Below are positions 1 through 5,949 of a DNA stretch of 7,320 nucleotides, piece by piece; the stretch's first letter is position 1; each line of letters begins with the position of its first letter. A model generated the notes under the pieces. The model was given only the letters and a program-made list of their open reading frames with translations. It had not been told where the DNA came from and did not search any database. The DNA lies in the NCBI GenBank assembly GCA_002494135.1, contig DLBG01000047.1, positions 1 through 7,320 on the forward strand, written 5' to 3'. The translations under genes and the position numbers were made by a program. Origin of the DNA: Lachnospiraceae bacterium UBA7027 (GTDB lineage Bacteria; Bacillota; Clostridia; Lachnospirales; Lachnospiraceae).

Positions 1-2715
1 GATGAGCATAACCACAAGGTATGCGGCAATAATCATCAGCACGATCCACACATAACTTACGGGTGGAATATAGGCCGGAAGCCAGCCGTCCATCTGACCG
101 ATGACTACTTTCCAGACTATCTCCAGGGATTTCGCACCAAAGAGCGAAGATACCACGGCGGATATAACTACCATCCATGTGGTGGTAAGCAAGTACAGCG
201 AAGCGATCTCGCCGTTTTTATAACCTAAGATCTTTACCATCGAAATCGAGTTTTCGTTTCTTTCGATTATGACTTTGGTCAGAAGATAGATCAGGATTCC
301 TGCAAAGATTAAGCAGATAACCTTGAAATATTCCATATAGCTTCCGATCGAATGATCCAGCTGTCTGGAAATCTTCGTAATATCCTCTTCGGCGATGGAC
401 ATCGCTATGTATTTTTCTTCGATATCCGTAATCTCCGTATTGGATAAAAATCCGTTAAAGCTGCCCTCGGGATATCCGAACGTTTCATTGAATTCATCCA
501 GATACATAACGATATTCAGACCGCCGAGATAATCATAGAAACCGGCTACCTTAAAGGTGTATCTGTCTTCCCTGTATTTTTCTTTCAGAGTCAGTTCGTC
601 ACCGACATGCAGTTTAAACTTATCCTGGTAAGCACTTGAAACCATGACTTCGCCTTCGGCCAGCTCTTTTCCTCCGATCGGAATATAACTGCTGTCCTTT
701 TCGATTCCGTAAACGGAGATTCCCTCATTTAAATGGATACCGTCCACGGTGTATAAGCTTTCCATGGAAAATCGCTCCACGCCTTCGGTTTTGGTCTTAA
801 TCTCGTTACCGTCCTCATCTTCGGTGGATTTCAGCACATACTGATATTTGGCAAACATATCATCCGTAACATGATCCTGGTAATTCTTCAATGTCGTTCC
901 GATACCGAATGCAAAGGTTGCTAAGAATACCACAAAGAAAATGCCGACAAACAGTACCAGATAGTTCGGAACATTCTGGAAAAAGACACGCAGCCGGAAA
1001 CGGTTTAGGAATTTGAAACGCGGCAGGCGCATGGCTTTTTTACGTTTGCTGGTACGAAGATCCTTGCGGATAAATTTTAAGGGTGAGAGTCTGAGCCAGT
1101 AGCTTACCACAATGAAATTGATTAGGATCATCAAAATGACCGGAACCACCGTTGTCTTTAAAAACGCCTCATAATACCAGTAAGTCTGGTATTTCGGCAG
1201 GCTGTAGGAATTAAAGTACATGTTTACAACCGTATTCTTAAAGAAGGTATATCCCAGGATGTTTCCGGCAATTGCGGATATAAGCGTTACCAGAACCGGC
1301 ATTGTCATATAGTGGCGCACCAGTTCCCCTTTCGTATATCCCGAAGCGCGCAGGGTACCGATTACCGTGGACTCTTTGGTAATTGTACTGGTAACGGTCA
1401 GGGCAAATACAAAGCCCAGCACTACCACAAGGATGTAGAGTAAAACGCCGCCAATGGTTTTATCACCGCCCATATCATCCGGTGCGAAAACAACGGCATT
1501 GTTGGCATAGCGCGGAATAAAGTTTTCCAGGTCGTTTTCCGCCTTAACGGTCTGGCTGACTAACGACTGTAAGAAATAATCGGATAATTCCTTTTGTTCG
1601 GAATCGTTTGTATAACCTTCTTCATAGAAGAACGCATACGAATATCTGGTCTGTCCGTTTATCTCATTCCATGCCTTGTCTGTAACCATTCCGACATCGA
1701 AATTGATCGCATCAAACATTAAATCCGTGTTGTTTTCATAGAGTGTGGAATAATTGACATAGGCAAGCAATCCGCAGATTTCGAATTCTTTGCCGGCGAC
1801 ACGGATCTTGTCTCCGATGACCAGATCATTGTTGTTGGCATGCATTCTGTCGATGGCAATCTCATCGTCACGTTCCGGTGCGCGGCCCTCAAGGAAACTG
1901 GCTTTGTTTACTTCCTTGTCTTTGGGAAAAACTCTGATCTTACCGTTTGCGCTGCCATCCAGGGTATTGTCTTCCGTGACATCTTTATAGAAATCCGGAT
2001 AGATGGTAACGGGAGTTACCTTAAAGTTAGCTTCTGCTTCTTTGGTCGCTTTCGACTTCTTTGCTTCCTGCTTATCAAACTCTTCGTTGATCTCATCTTC
2101 CGCTTCTTCGTATGCTTCCTTGCGGGTTTTCTCGACTTCGTCCAGGTATTCTTTGCTCTTTAACGCTTCGTCAATGGCGTCCGGCAAAACCTCGGCCACG
2201 GTGTCTTCATACTTTTCATCCAAAGTCTTTTTCACCGCATCGTCAATCTGTTCTTTGATCTGCTCCTCGGTCATAAAAGCCGCAAACGGAGCCGTTGCTT
2301 CTTTTACCGCTTCGGTAACTTTGGCGGTGATTTCTTCTTTGACCTTTTTACGAACCTCTTCTTCGACCTTTTTCTTCAGCTCCTTCGGTGCTTTTTCGTC
2401 GATTTCTTCATCGATTTCTTTGTGTGCCTTATCGATGTAGTATGAACGCAGGTCTACTTTTTCACCGGAAGCGATGTCTGCAAGAAGTTCTGCATCCGCC
2501 TCTTCGTCAAGTTCGAAATGCCCGTCTTCCAGGCGGTTGTTTTCATTTGCCTGATCGATAGAAATTAACATGCTGTGGTTTGCCACATACATACCGGATA
2601 CAAATCCTATGGTTGCGGTAAGCAGAATAAAAATGACTAAATATTTATGCCACTCGCCCAGAAGTTCTTTCGGAACTCTTTTCACCAGCGGATTGGATAT
2701 TCTTCTTTTTTTCAT
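1..2715 (-). CDS. FtsX-type ABC transporter permease, large, 3' end cut by window edge
   Basis: The frame is open from an ATG at 2715 to the window edge (905 codons, no stop), so only the last part of the protein is missing. Seen: a first helix at about residues 25-44; a long extracytoplasmic part (45-418) whose first section (86-230) is extremely rich in Lys and Glu; helices at about 422-445, 470-492 and 517-541; a basic cytoplasmic linker (542-580); a fifth helix at 585-605; a second outer domain (606-795); and helices at about 797-816, 838-858 and 886 onward. The cytoplasmic loops IGTLRASGYTKGEL (452-465) and MVKILGYKNGEI (826-837) are typical FtsX/MacB coupling loops. The layout is two FtsX repeats in one chain, eight helices in all, which with two ATPase subunits would make a complete transporter. 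In the family, such permeases move lipids, lipoproteins or peptides or act as mechanotransmitters; the substrate here is unknown. The start is set by AGGAGG eight to nine bases upstream, overlapping the ATPase stop codon, so translation is probably coupled. Confidence 0.93.
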   Translation of the reverse strand, partial: MKKRRISNPLVKRVPKELLGEWHKYLVIFILLTATIGFVSGMYVANHSMLISIDQANENNRLEDGHFELDEEADAELLADIASGEKVDLRSYYIDKAHKEIDEEIDEKAPKELKKKVEEEVRKKVKEEITAKVTEAVKEATAPFAAFMTEEQIKEQIDDAVKKTLDEKYEDTVAEVLPDAIDEALKSKEYLDEVEKTRKEAYEEAEDEINEEFDKQEAKKSKATKEAEANFKVTPVTIYPDFYKDVTEDNTLDGSANGKIRVFPKDKEVNKASFLEGRAPERDDEIAIDRMHANNNDLVIGDKIRVAGKEFEICGLLAYVNYSTLYENNTDLMFDAINFDVGMVTDKAWNEINGQTRYSYAFFYEEGYTNDSEQKELSDYFLQSLVSQTVKAENDLENFIPRYANNAVVFAPDDMGGDKTIGGVLLYILVVVLGFVFALTVTSTITKESTVIGTLRASGYTKGELVRHYMTMPVLVTLISAIAGNILGYTFFKNTVVNMYFNSYSLPKYQTYWYYEAFLKTTVVPVILMILINFIVVSYWLRLSPLKFIRKDLRTSKRKKAMRLPRFKFLNRFRLRVFFQNVPNYLVLFVGIFFVVFLATFAFGIGTTLKNYQDHVTDDMFAKYQYVLKSTEDEDGNEIKTKTEGVERFSMESLYTVDGIHLNEGISVYGIEKDSSYIPIGGKELAEGEVMVSSAYQDKFKLHVGDELTLKEKYREDRYTFKVAGFYDYLGGLNIVMYLDEFNETFGYPEGSFNGFLSNTEITDIEEKYIAMSIAEEDITKISRQLDHSIGSYMEYFKVICLIFAGILIYLLTKVIIERNENSISMVKILGYKNGEIASLYLLTTTWMVVISAVVSSLFGAKSLEIVWKVVIGQMDGWLPAYIPPVSYVWIVLMIIAAYLVVMLI

Positions 2716-2720
2716 TGCCG

Positions 2721-2730
2721 TCACCTCCTA
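2721..2730 (-). promoter_or_regulatory. Permease ribosome binding site overlapping the ATPase stop codon
   Basis: The minus strand reads TAGGAGGTGA here. Its first three bases are the TAG stop of the ATPase gene and the rest is a near-perfect Shine-Dalgarno sequence, with the permease ATG beginning at 2715. Ribosomes finishing the ATPase would be placed directly on the permease start, which fits two subunits made together. Confidence 0.85.
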
Positions 2731-3444
2731 CCATTCAAGATCCACAGCGGATACTTTGGAGGTGTTGATATCGTTGTGACGCACCATTCCGTCACGAAGC
2801 TTTATCACATGGTCGGCCATTTTACGGATTTCCTCGTTGTGGGTAACCATGATGATGGTATTTCCGTACTTCTGATTGACATCTTCAATGAGCTTTAAGA
2901 TCTCCTTGGAAGTGTTGTAATCCAGTGCACCCGTGGGTTCATCGCAGAGCAAAATGTCCGGATTTTTCACGACTGCGCGGCCAATGGACACTCTCTGCTG
3001 CTGCCCGCCGGATAACTGATTCGGAAGCTTGTATTTGTGTTTATCAAGCCCCAGCGTTACCAGTAATTCTTCAATATCAAGCGGATTGTCGGACAGATAG
3101 GCTCCGACTTCGATGTTTTCTTTGACATTTAAATTGGGAATTAAGTTATACATCTGAAAGACGTATCCAAGGTGTTTGCGGCGGTACTGCGTCAGACCCT
3201 TTTCTCCCATTTCCTCAAGCTTGTCGCCGTTGATGGAAATGTATCCGGAGTCCGGATTGTCGATGCCGCCGATGATGTTAAGCAGGGTGGATTTGCCGCT
3301 TCCGGACGGTCCTAAAAGTACACAGAACTCGCCTTTTGCAACGGAGAAATTCATGCCCTTTAAAACCTCCTGGCGTGTGTCTCCGCTTCCGAACCCTTTC
3401 TTTAAATCCACGATTTCCAAAAACTTTCTTTCCTCTTCTGACAT
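2728..3444 (-). CDS. ABC transporter ATP-binding protein, LolD/MacB family
   Basis: 238 residues, a normal length for a single-domain ATPase. All catalytic motifs are present: Walker A GPSGSGKST (45-53), Q-loop Gln97 in YVFQMYNL, signature LSGGQQQR (144-151), Walker B ILLCDEPTGALD (164-175) with catalytic Glu169, and the switch His202 in MVTHNE. The CDEPTGALD and QMYNLIPNLNV stretches are typical of the LolD/MacB/FtsE group that partners FtsX-type permeases, and such a permease follows 12 nt downstream. The protein should sit on the inner face of the membrane and drive that permease by ATP hydrolysis. The frame stays open up to an ATG at 3510, but I choose 3444: it alone has a strong Shine-Dalgarno (AGGAGG, 3454-3459, 9 nt away), and the longer versions would run through the intrinsic terminator at 3468-3499. 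Expression is probably set by the riboswitch in the leader. Confidence 0.95.
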   Translation of the reverse strand: MSEEERKFLEIVDLKKGFGSGDTRQEVLKGMNFSVAKGEFCVLLGPSGSGKSTLLNIIGGIDNPDSGYISINGDKLEEMGEKGLTQYRRKHLGYVFQMYNLIPNLNVKENIEVGAYLSDNPLDIEELLVTLGLDKHKYKLPNQLSGGQQQRVSIGRAVVKNPDILLCDEPTGALDYNTSKEILKLIEDVNQKYGNTIIMVTHNEEIRKMADHVIKLRDGMVRHNDINTSKVSAVDLEW

Positions 3445-3453
3445 AAGTGCTTT

Positions 3454-3459
3454 CCTCCT
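3454..3459 (-). promoter_or_regulatory. Ribosome binding site deciding the ATPase start
   Basis: The minus strand reads AAGGAGGAAA, then seven bases to the ATG at 3444. The upstream in-frame starts at 3465, 3507 and 3510 have no comparable site, so this element fixes the start and makes the region before it an untranslated leader. Confidence 0.85.
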
Positions 3460-3467
3460 TCGCATAC

Positions 3468-3499
3468 AAAAACCGCCGCGCTTTTCGGCACGACGGCTG
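3468..3499 (-). terminator. Intrinsic terminator in the leader, riboswitch expression platform
   Basis: On the minus strand CCGTCGTGC (3496-3488) pairs over nine positions, two of them G-U, with GCGCGGCGG (3481-3473). The loop is CGAAAA and TTTTT follows directly (3472-3468). It ends only nine bases before the ATPase Shine-Dalgarno core. A terminator in front of a gene, inside its own leader and just after an aptamer, is the usual build of a transcription-attenuating riboswitch. Confidence 0.85.
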
Positions 3500-3546
3500 A
3501 TTCTCATCAATCATATGACGGGGATTCTCACGTATGCCAAAAAGCT

Positions 3547-3642
3547 TACATGAGTCTCGCACTTTACAACAGACCAGACCGGTTATGCGGTCGAGATGAT
3601 GACCTGTTTCCTGCAACGATTCGCAGGCGTCCTACTCCCTCA
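3547..3642 (-). promoter_or_regulatory. yybP-ykoY-type (Mn2+) riboswitch aptamer
   Basis: About 95 nt read on the minus strand match the yybP-ykoY plan as I remember it from the family and the Lactococcus structure. P1 is TGAG (3642-3639) pairing with CTCA (3554-3551). The conserved GGGAGTAG loop lies at 3639-3632. P2 is CCTGC/GCAGG (3627-3610). P3 is AACAG (3608-3604) with CTGTT (3572-3568), flanking the conserved-looking GTCATCA (3603-3597). P4 is GACCG/CGGTC (3592-3577). The second conserved loop is GCGAGAC (3560-3554), like GCAAGAC in known members. In the family the two purine-rich loops dock to form the Mn2+ site, and binding usually turns expression on. A terminator and the ATPase gene follow. 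The call rests on motif and fold by eye; a covariance-model search with Rfam RF00080 would settle it. Confidence 0.8.
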
Positions 3643-3651
3643 ATTGCGCTT

Positions 3652-3680
3652 ATGATACACGATATGATTTTATTTGTAAA
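3652..3680 (-). promoter_or_regulatory. Proximal promoter of the ABC operon leader
   Basis: The minus strand has TTTACA (3680-3675), a 17-nt spacer and TATCAT (3657-3652), a good sigma-A type promoter. Transcription would be expected near 3645, just before the 5' strand of the aptamer's first stem, so the RNA would begin almost exactly with the riboswitch. That placement supports both calls. Confidence 0.65.
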
Positions 3681-3704
3681 CCCCTGTTTTGTTATTTTTT
3701 TTCA

Positions 3705-3734
3705 AACTGCCGAAAACAGTATTTCGCAGCAGTT
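3705..3734 (-). other. Hairpin-forming inverted repeat between the two promoters
   Basis: AACTGC (3734-3729) pairs with GCAGTT (3710-3705), and inside it CGAAA pairs with TTTCG, with a two-base bulge and a six-base loop. It would fold in the transcript of the distal promoter. No T-run follows on the minus strand (an A-run does), so it is not an intrinsic terminator. Its role is unknown; it may be an RNA leader element or a protein site. Confidence 0.45.
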
Positions 3735-3780
3735 AGTCATAACTTACCCCATACCGTAATTATAGTTAGTCAAGGCTAAC
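3731..3780. promoter_or_regulatory. Operator-like repeats around the distal promoter
   Basis: The 9-mer AGTTAGTCA occurs twice in the same orientation (plus strand 3731-3739 and 3764-3772), 33 bp apart. Each starts an inverted repeat: GTTAGTCAAGGCTAAC (3765-3780, 12 of 16 positions symmetric) fills the spacer between -35 and -10, and GTTAGTCATAAC (3732-3743) lies just downstream of the expected start. A repressor bound here would block RNA polymerase. The AGGTTAGCCT half resembles DtxR/IdeR/MntR-type metalloregulator boxes from memory. Binding by the neighbouring OmpR-type regulator is an alternative. Confidence 0.5.
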
Positions 3781-3787
3781 CTGTCAA
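3759..3787 (-). promoter_or_regulatory. Distal promoter with perfect consensus -35 and -10
   Basis: On the minus strand TTGACA (3787-3782), exactly 17 bases, then TATAAT (3764-3759). This is a full match to the sigma-A/sigma-70 consensus, with the expected start near 3752. It begins 14 bases after the kinase stop codon, so the ABC operon has its own promoter. Such a strong promoter normally needs repression, and a palindrome fills its spacer. The transcript would carry a leader of about 300 nt including the riboswitch. Confidence 0.8.
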
Positions 3788-3801
3788 TAAAAAAAGACAA
3801 A

Positions 3802-5079
3802 TTACACCTTTCTTAGCATTAATTCCACGGTCAGACCATGGTCGTTGTAATATTCCAGACCTCCGCCCTGCTTTTCCATATAGTATTTGACCAGGTAAAA
3901 TCCGAGACCGGAACCGGGCACTTTCTCCGCGTTGCTTCCGCGATAGAATTTCTCGGCAATTAACGGCAGATCCTCTTCGGAAACACCGGGGCCGGAGTCT
4001 TTGATGCGGATTCTCAAAAACTCCGCCGTTTTCATTTTACCGCCGTTTTCGGACGGCATGTCCACGGAGAAAACTTCAAAACCGACATGCACGTCGGTTC
4101 CCGCGTATTTATATGAATTGCCGATTACGTTGTCGATGGCCTGCTCCATGCGCAGTCTGTCCATATAAACCAGACAGCCCGGAATATCATTGTCGAGAAT
4201 GATGTTTCCGTACTGTTTTAAATTCTCAAAGAACTCCAGAAGAATCCTGCTGTTTTCTTCCGTTGTCTTAATATCGAGCCGCTCGAGATCTTCGAGGTTG
4301 GCATGCAGCATGTTGCCGATTAACTGGTTGATGGTATCCGCTTTGCGGGAAATTGTGGAAACCTTTTCGAGGGTGTCGGGATCTTCGATTTTTGCATCGA
4401 GAACTTCACAGGTAGCCTTGATTACAGCCACGGGAGTCTTCACGTCATGGCTGAGTTCGGTGATTAACTCCTTGCGGGCCTTCTCCGCCGCAATCTCCTT
4501 CTCCCTGGATTCAACCAGCTGCTCACGCATGATATCAAATGCTTCCACGAAGCTTCCGAACAGGTTGTGCCGGTGAATCGGAAGCGGCACATCCAGATTG
4601 CCTTTTGCGATTTCCTCGGAGAACGATTTCATCTCGCTGACCGGCTTGATAAAACCTGTCTGCAGATTGTACAAAAGGACATATCCCGTAACCAGCGTTA
4701 AAAGCCATATCATGACGGCCATGCCGAAGAAACCTCTCTTCGAAGTGGTGAAGCTGTTTAATTCGTCCATCCAGGCGATTTTACCGATGTATTCCCCGCC
4801 CGGTTCAAAATCCAGAACGAACGCAGAATTGCGGTACGCTTCCGCAAGTTCCTCCTCGTTGATTTCTTTTGCAAGAATCAGTTTGCAGTCATACTCCCGC
4901 TCGATGGCCGACTTTGATTTGCCCTTCAGATAATCTTTTTCGATTTCGTGAAGAATCCCGTTATAGGCAATCAAATCACGCTGCTTGTATTTAAATTGGC
5001 TGTTTAAGTAAAAAAACAGTCCCAGCGAAAGCAGCATAAGAAGCGTAAATGTAATTGTGATTCTGCGAACGATTTTCAA
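3802..5079 (-). CDS. Sensor histidine kinase, two-helix membrane type with HAMP
   Basis: 425 residues. Helix one (about 8-26) and helix two (117-137) enclose an extracytoplasmic sensor part of about 90 residues that I do not recognise. A HAMP linker (about 140-193) follows, then the dimerisation domain with H-box ELSHDVKTPVAV and phosphoacceptor His211. The ATPase domain has an N-box with Asn317 and Asn321, a G1 box DSGPG (361-365), an F-box-like EKFYRG and a G2 box GSGLG (389-393). All motifs are intact, so the kinase should be active. It should phosphorylate the response regulator encoded directly upstream. The start codon is TTG at 5079, with AAGGAG 11 nt upstream overlapping the regulator's TGA; the genes are 7 nt apart and surely co-transcribed. 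With about 90 residues outside, it does not look like the short-loop intramembrane sensors of Bce-type peptide-resistance modules, although an ABC pair of FtsX type follows. Confidence 0.95.
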   Translation of the reverse strand: MKIVRRITITFTLLMLLSLGLFFYLNSQFKYKQRDLIAYNGILHEIEKDYLKGKSKSAIEREYDCKLILAKEINEEELAEAYRNSAFVLDFEPGGEYIGKIAWMDELNSFTTSKRGFFGMAVMIWLLTLVTGYVLLYNLQTGFIKPVSEMKSFSEEIAKGNLDVPLPIHRHNLFGSFVEAFDIMREQLVESREKEIAAEKARKELITELSHDVKTPVAVIKATCEVLDAKIEDPDTLEKVSTISRKADTINQLIGNMLHANLEDLERLDIKTTEENSRILLEFFENLKQYGNIILDNDIPGCLVYMDRLRMEQAIDNVIGNSYKYAGTDVHVGFEVFSVDMPSENGGKMKTAEFLRIRIKDSGPGVSEEDLPLIAEKFYRGSNAEKVPGSGLGFYLVKYYMEKQGGGLEYYNDHGLTVELMLRKV

Positions 5080-5086
5080 AACAGTG

Positions 5087-5881
5087 TCACTCCTTAAGCT
5101 CCAGATAATATCCCGTACCCCACACCGTCTTGATTAACTGCGGGTTGTTGGGATTCTCCTCAAGCTTCTCGCGAAGTTTTCTGATATGCACATTCAGCGT
5201 ACTGTCTGAAAAGAAGGCATCGCCCCACACTTCATCAAACAGAACGTCTTTTTTTACAATCGTATTCTTATGCTGGTATAAGCATGCAAGGAGTGCAAAC
5301 TCCTTGGCCTTCAATGGGATTCTCTCGCCGTTTCGGATCACCGAGAGCGTCGCCTCGTCCAGACGGAACATATCGTCCCCTGATAAACCGTCACTGTTAT
5401 TTCCTGCAGTGCCGCCGGAATCTCCCGGGGTACTGTCGGAATTTCCTGCTTTGTTTCCATCGTTCATAGTATGGGTTGCAGCCTTTGTTTCGGCGCCGGT
5501 CTTTAATTTCTCAATTTCTTCGACACGTTTTAAATTCACCTTCACCTTTGCCAGTAAAACCGACAGGCTGTAAGGCTTCTTTACATAATCGTCTCCGCCC
5601 ACGGAAAGCGCCACCAGCACGTCGTCATCAGACTGTCTGGCGCTGATAAAAAGGATGGGCAGCTGCAGATCCCTGCGAATCCGCTTGCAAACCTCAAATC
5701 CAAGGCCGTCTCCCAGGTTAATATCAAGCAAAATCAAATCCACGGTATTCTCTTTTAAAAACGCAAAACAGGCCTCGCCGCTTTCCACATACGCCGTGGA
5801 AACCTCAAACATGTTGAAGTACTCCGCGGTCATTTTCGCAAGGTCTGTTTCGTCGTCAACAATTAAGCAATTATAGTGCAT
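5087..5881 (-). CDS. OmpR/PhoB-type DNA-binding response regulator with long linker
   Basis: 264 residues. The receiver domain (1-122) has acidic Asp9/Asp10, phosphoacceptor Asp53 in LILLDINLGDG, switch residue Ser80, Tyr99 and Lys102 before Pro103. The winged-helix output domain (about 171-264) shows the usual features: LKAKEFALLACL, a recognition-helix region around DSTLNVHIRKLREKLE, and the terminal hairpin IKTVWGTGYYLE. It should bind DNA as a phosphorylated dimer and control transcription for the kinase encoded 7 nt downstream. The segment between the domains (about 125-170) is odd: roughly 45 residues rich in Gly, Ser, Asn, Asp and Thr, where relatives have about 5-20. This accounts for the extra length compared with the usual 225-235. 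The start is ATG at 5881 with a moderate AAAGGGA site. The gene lies 68 nt after the diguanylate cyclase. Confidence 0.95.
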   Translation of the reverse strand: MHYNCLIVDDETDLAKMTAEYFNMFEVSTAYVESGEACFAFLKENTVDLILLDINLGDGLGFEVCKRIRRDLQLPILFISARQSDDDVLVALSVGGDDYVKKPYSLSVLLAKVKVNLKRVEEIEKLKTGAETKAATHTMNDGNKAGNSDSTPGDSGGTAGNNSDGLSGDDMFRLDEATLSVIRNGERIPLKAKEFALLACLYQHKNTIVKKDVLFDEVWGDAFFSDSTLNVHIRKLREKLEENPNNPQLIKTVWGTGYYLELKE

Positions 5882-5949
5882 AATAATCCCTTTTTACATA
5901 CTTTCAAATGCTACCGTTTTCGATAAACCTGCTGTTTTTCCGGCTGTCT
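5882..5949 (-). other. Short gap between diguanylate cyclase and response regulator
   Basis: 68 nt. Read on the minus strand it has a weak CCGGC/GCCGG inverted repeat spanning the cyclase stop codon and a plain AAAGGGA ribosome site before the regulator. I see no convincing terminator and no good -35/-10 pair, so read-through from the cyclase gene is likely. Confidence 0.4.

Noticed and set aside
2003..2440. Open frame of 145 codons on the plus strand, Ser/Phe-rich
   Set aside because: It is the antisense shadow of the Lys/Glu-rich part of the permease; the composition follows from reading GAA/AAG codons backwards, and no ribosome site is seen.
3278..3616. Minus-strand open frame of 112 codons beginning inside the leader
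   Set aside because: It overlaps the aptamer, the terminator and the ATPase gene in another frame, with no ribosome site and no recognisable protein.
3782..3801. T-run on the minus strand just after the kinase stop codon, possible terminator
   Set aside because: No GC-rich hairpin precedes the seven T's, and the run directly precedes the -35 element of the distal promoter. Read-through from the kinase into the ABC operon cannot be excluded.
5130..5573. Plus-strand open frame of 147 codons opposite the response regulator
   Set aside because: Antisense shadow of a well-supported gene with complete motifs on the minus strand.
3802..5881. Bce/Vra-type antimicrobial-peptide sensing module (two-component pair next to an ABC pair)
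   Set aside because: The kinase has a full outer domain of about 90 residues and a HAMP linker, and the permease has two FtsX repeats with eight helices and two outer domains, unlike BceS and BceB.
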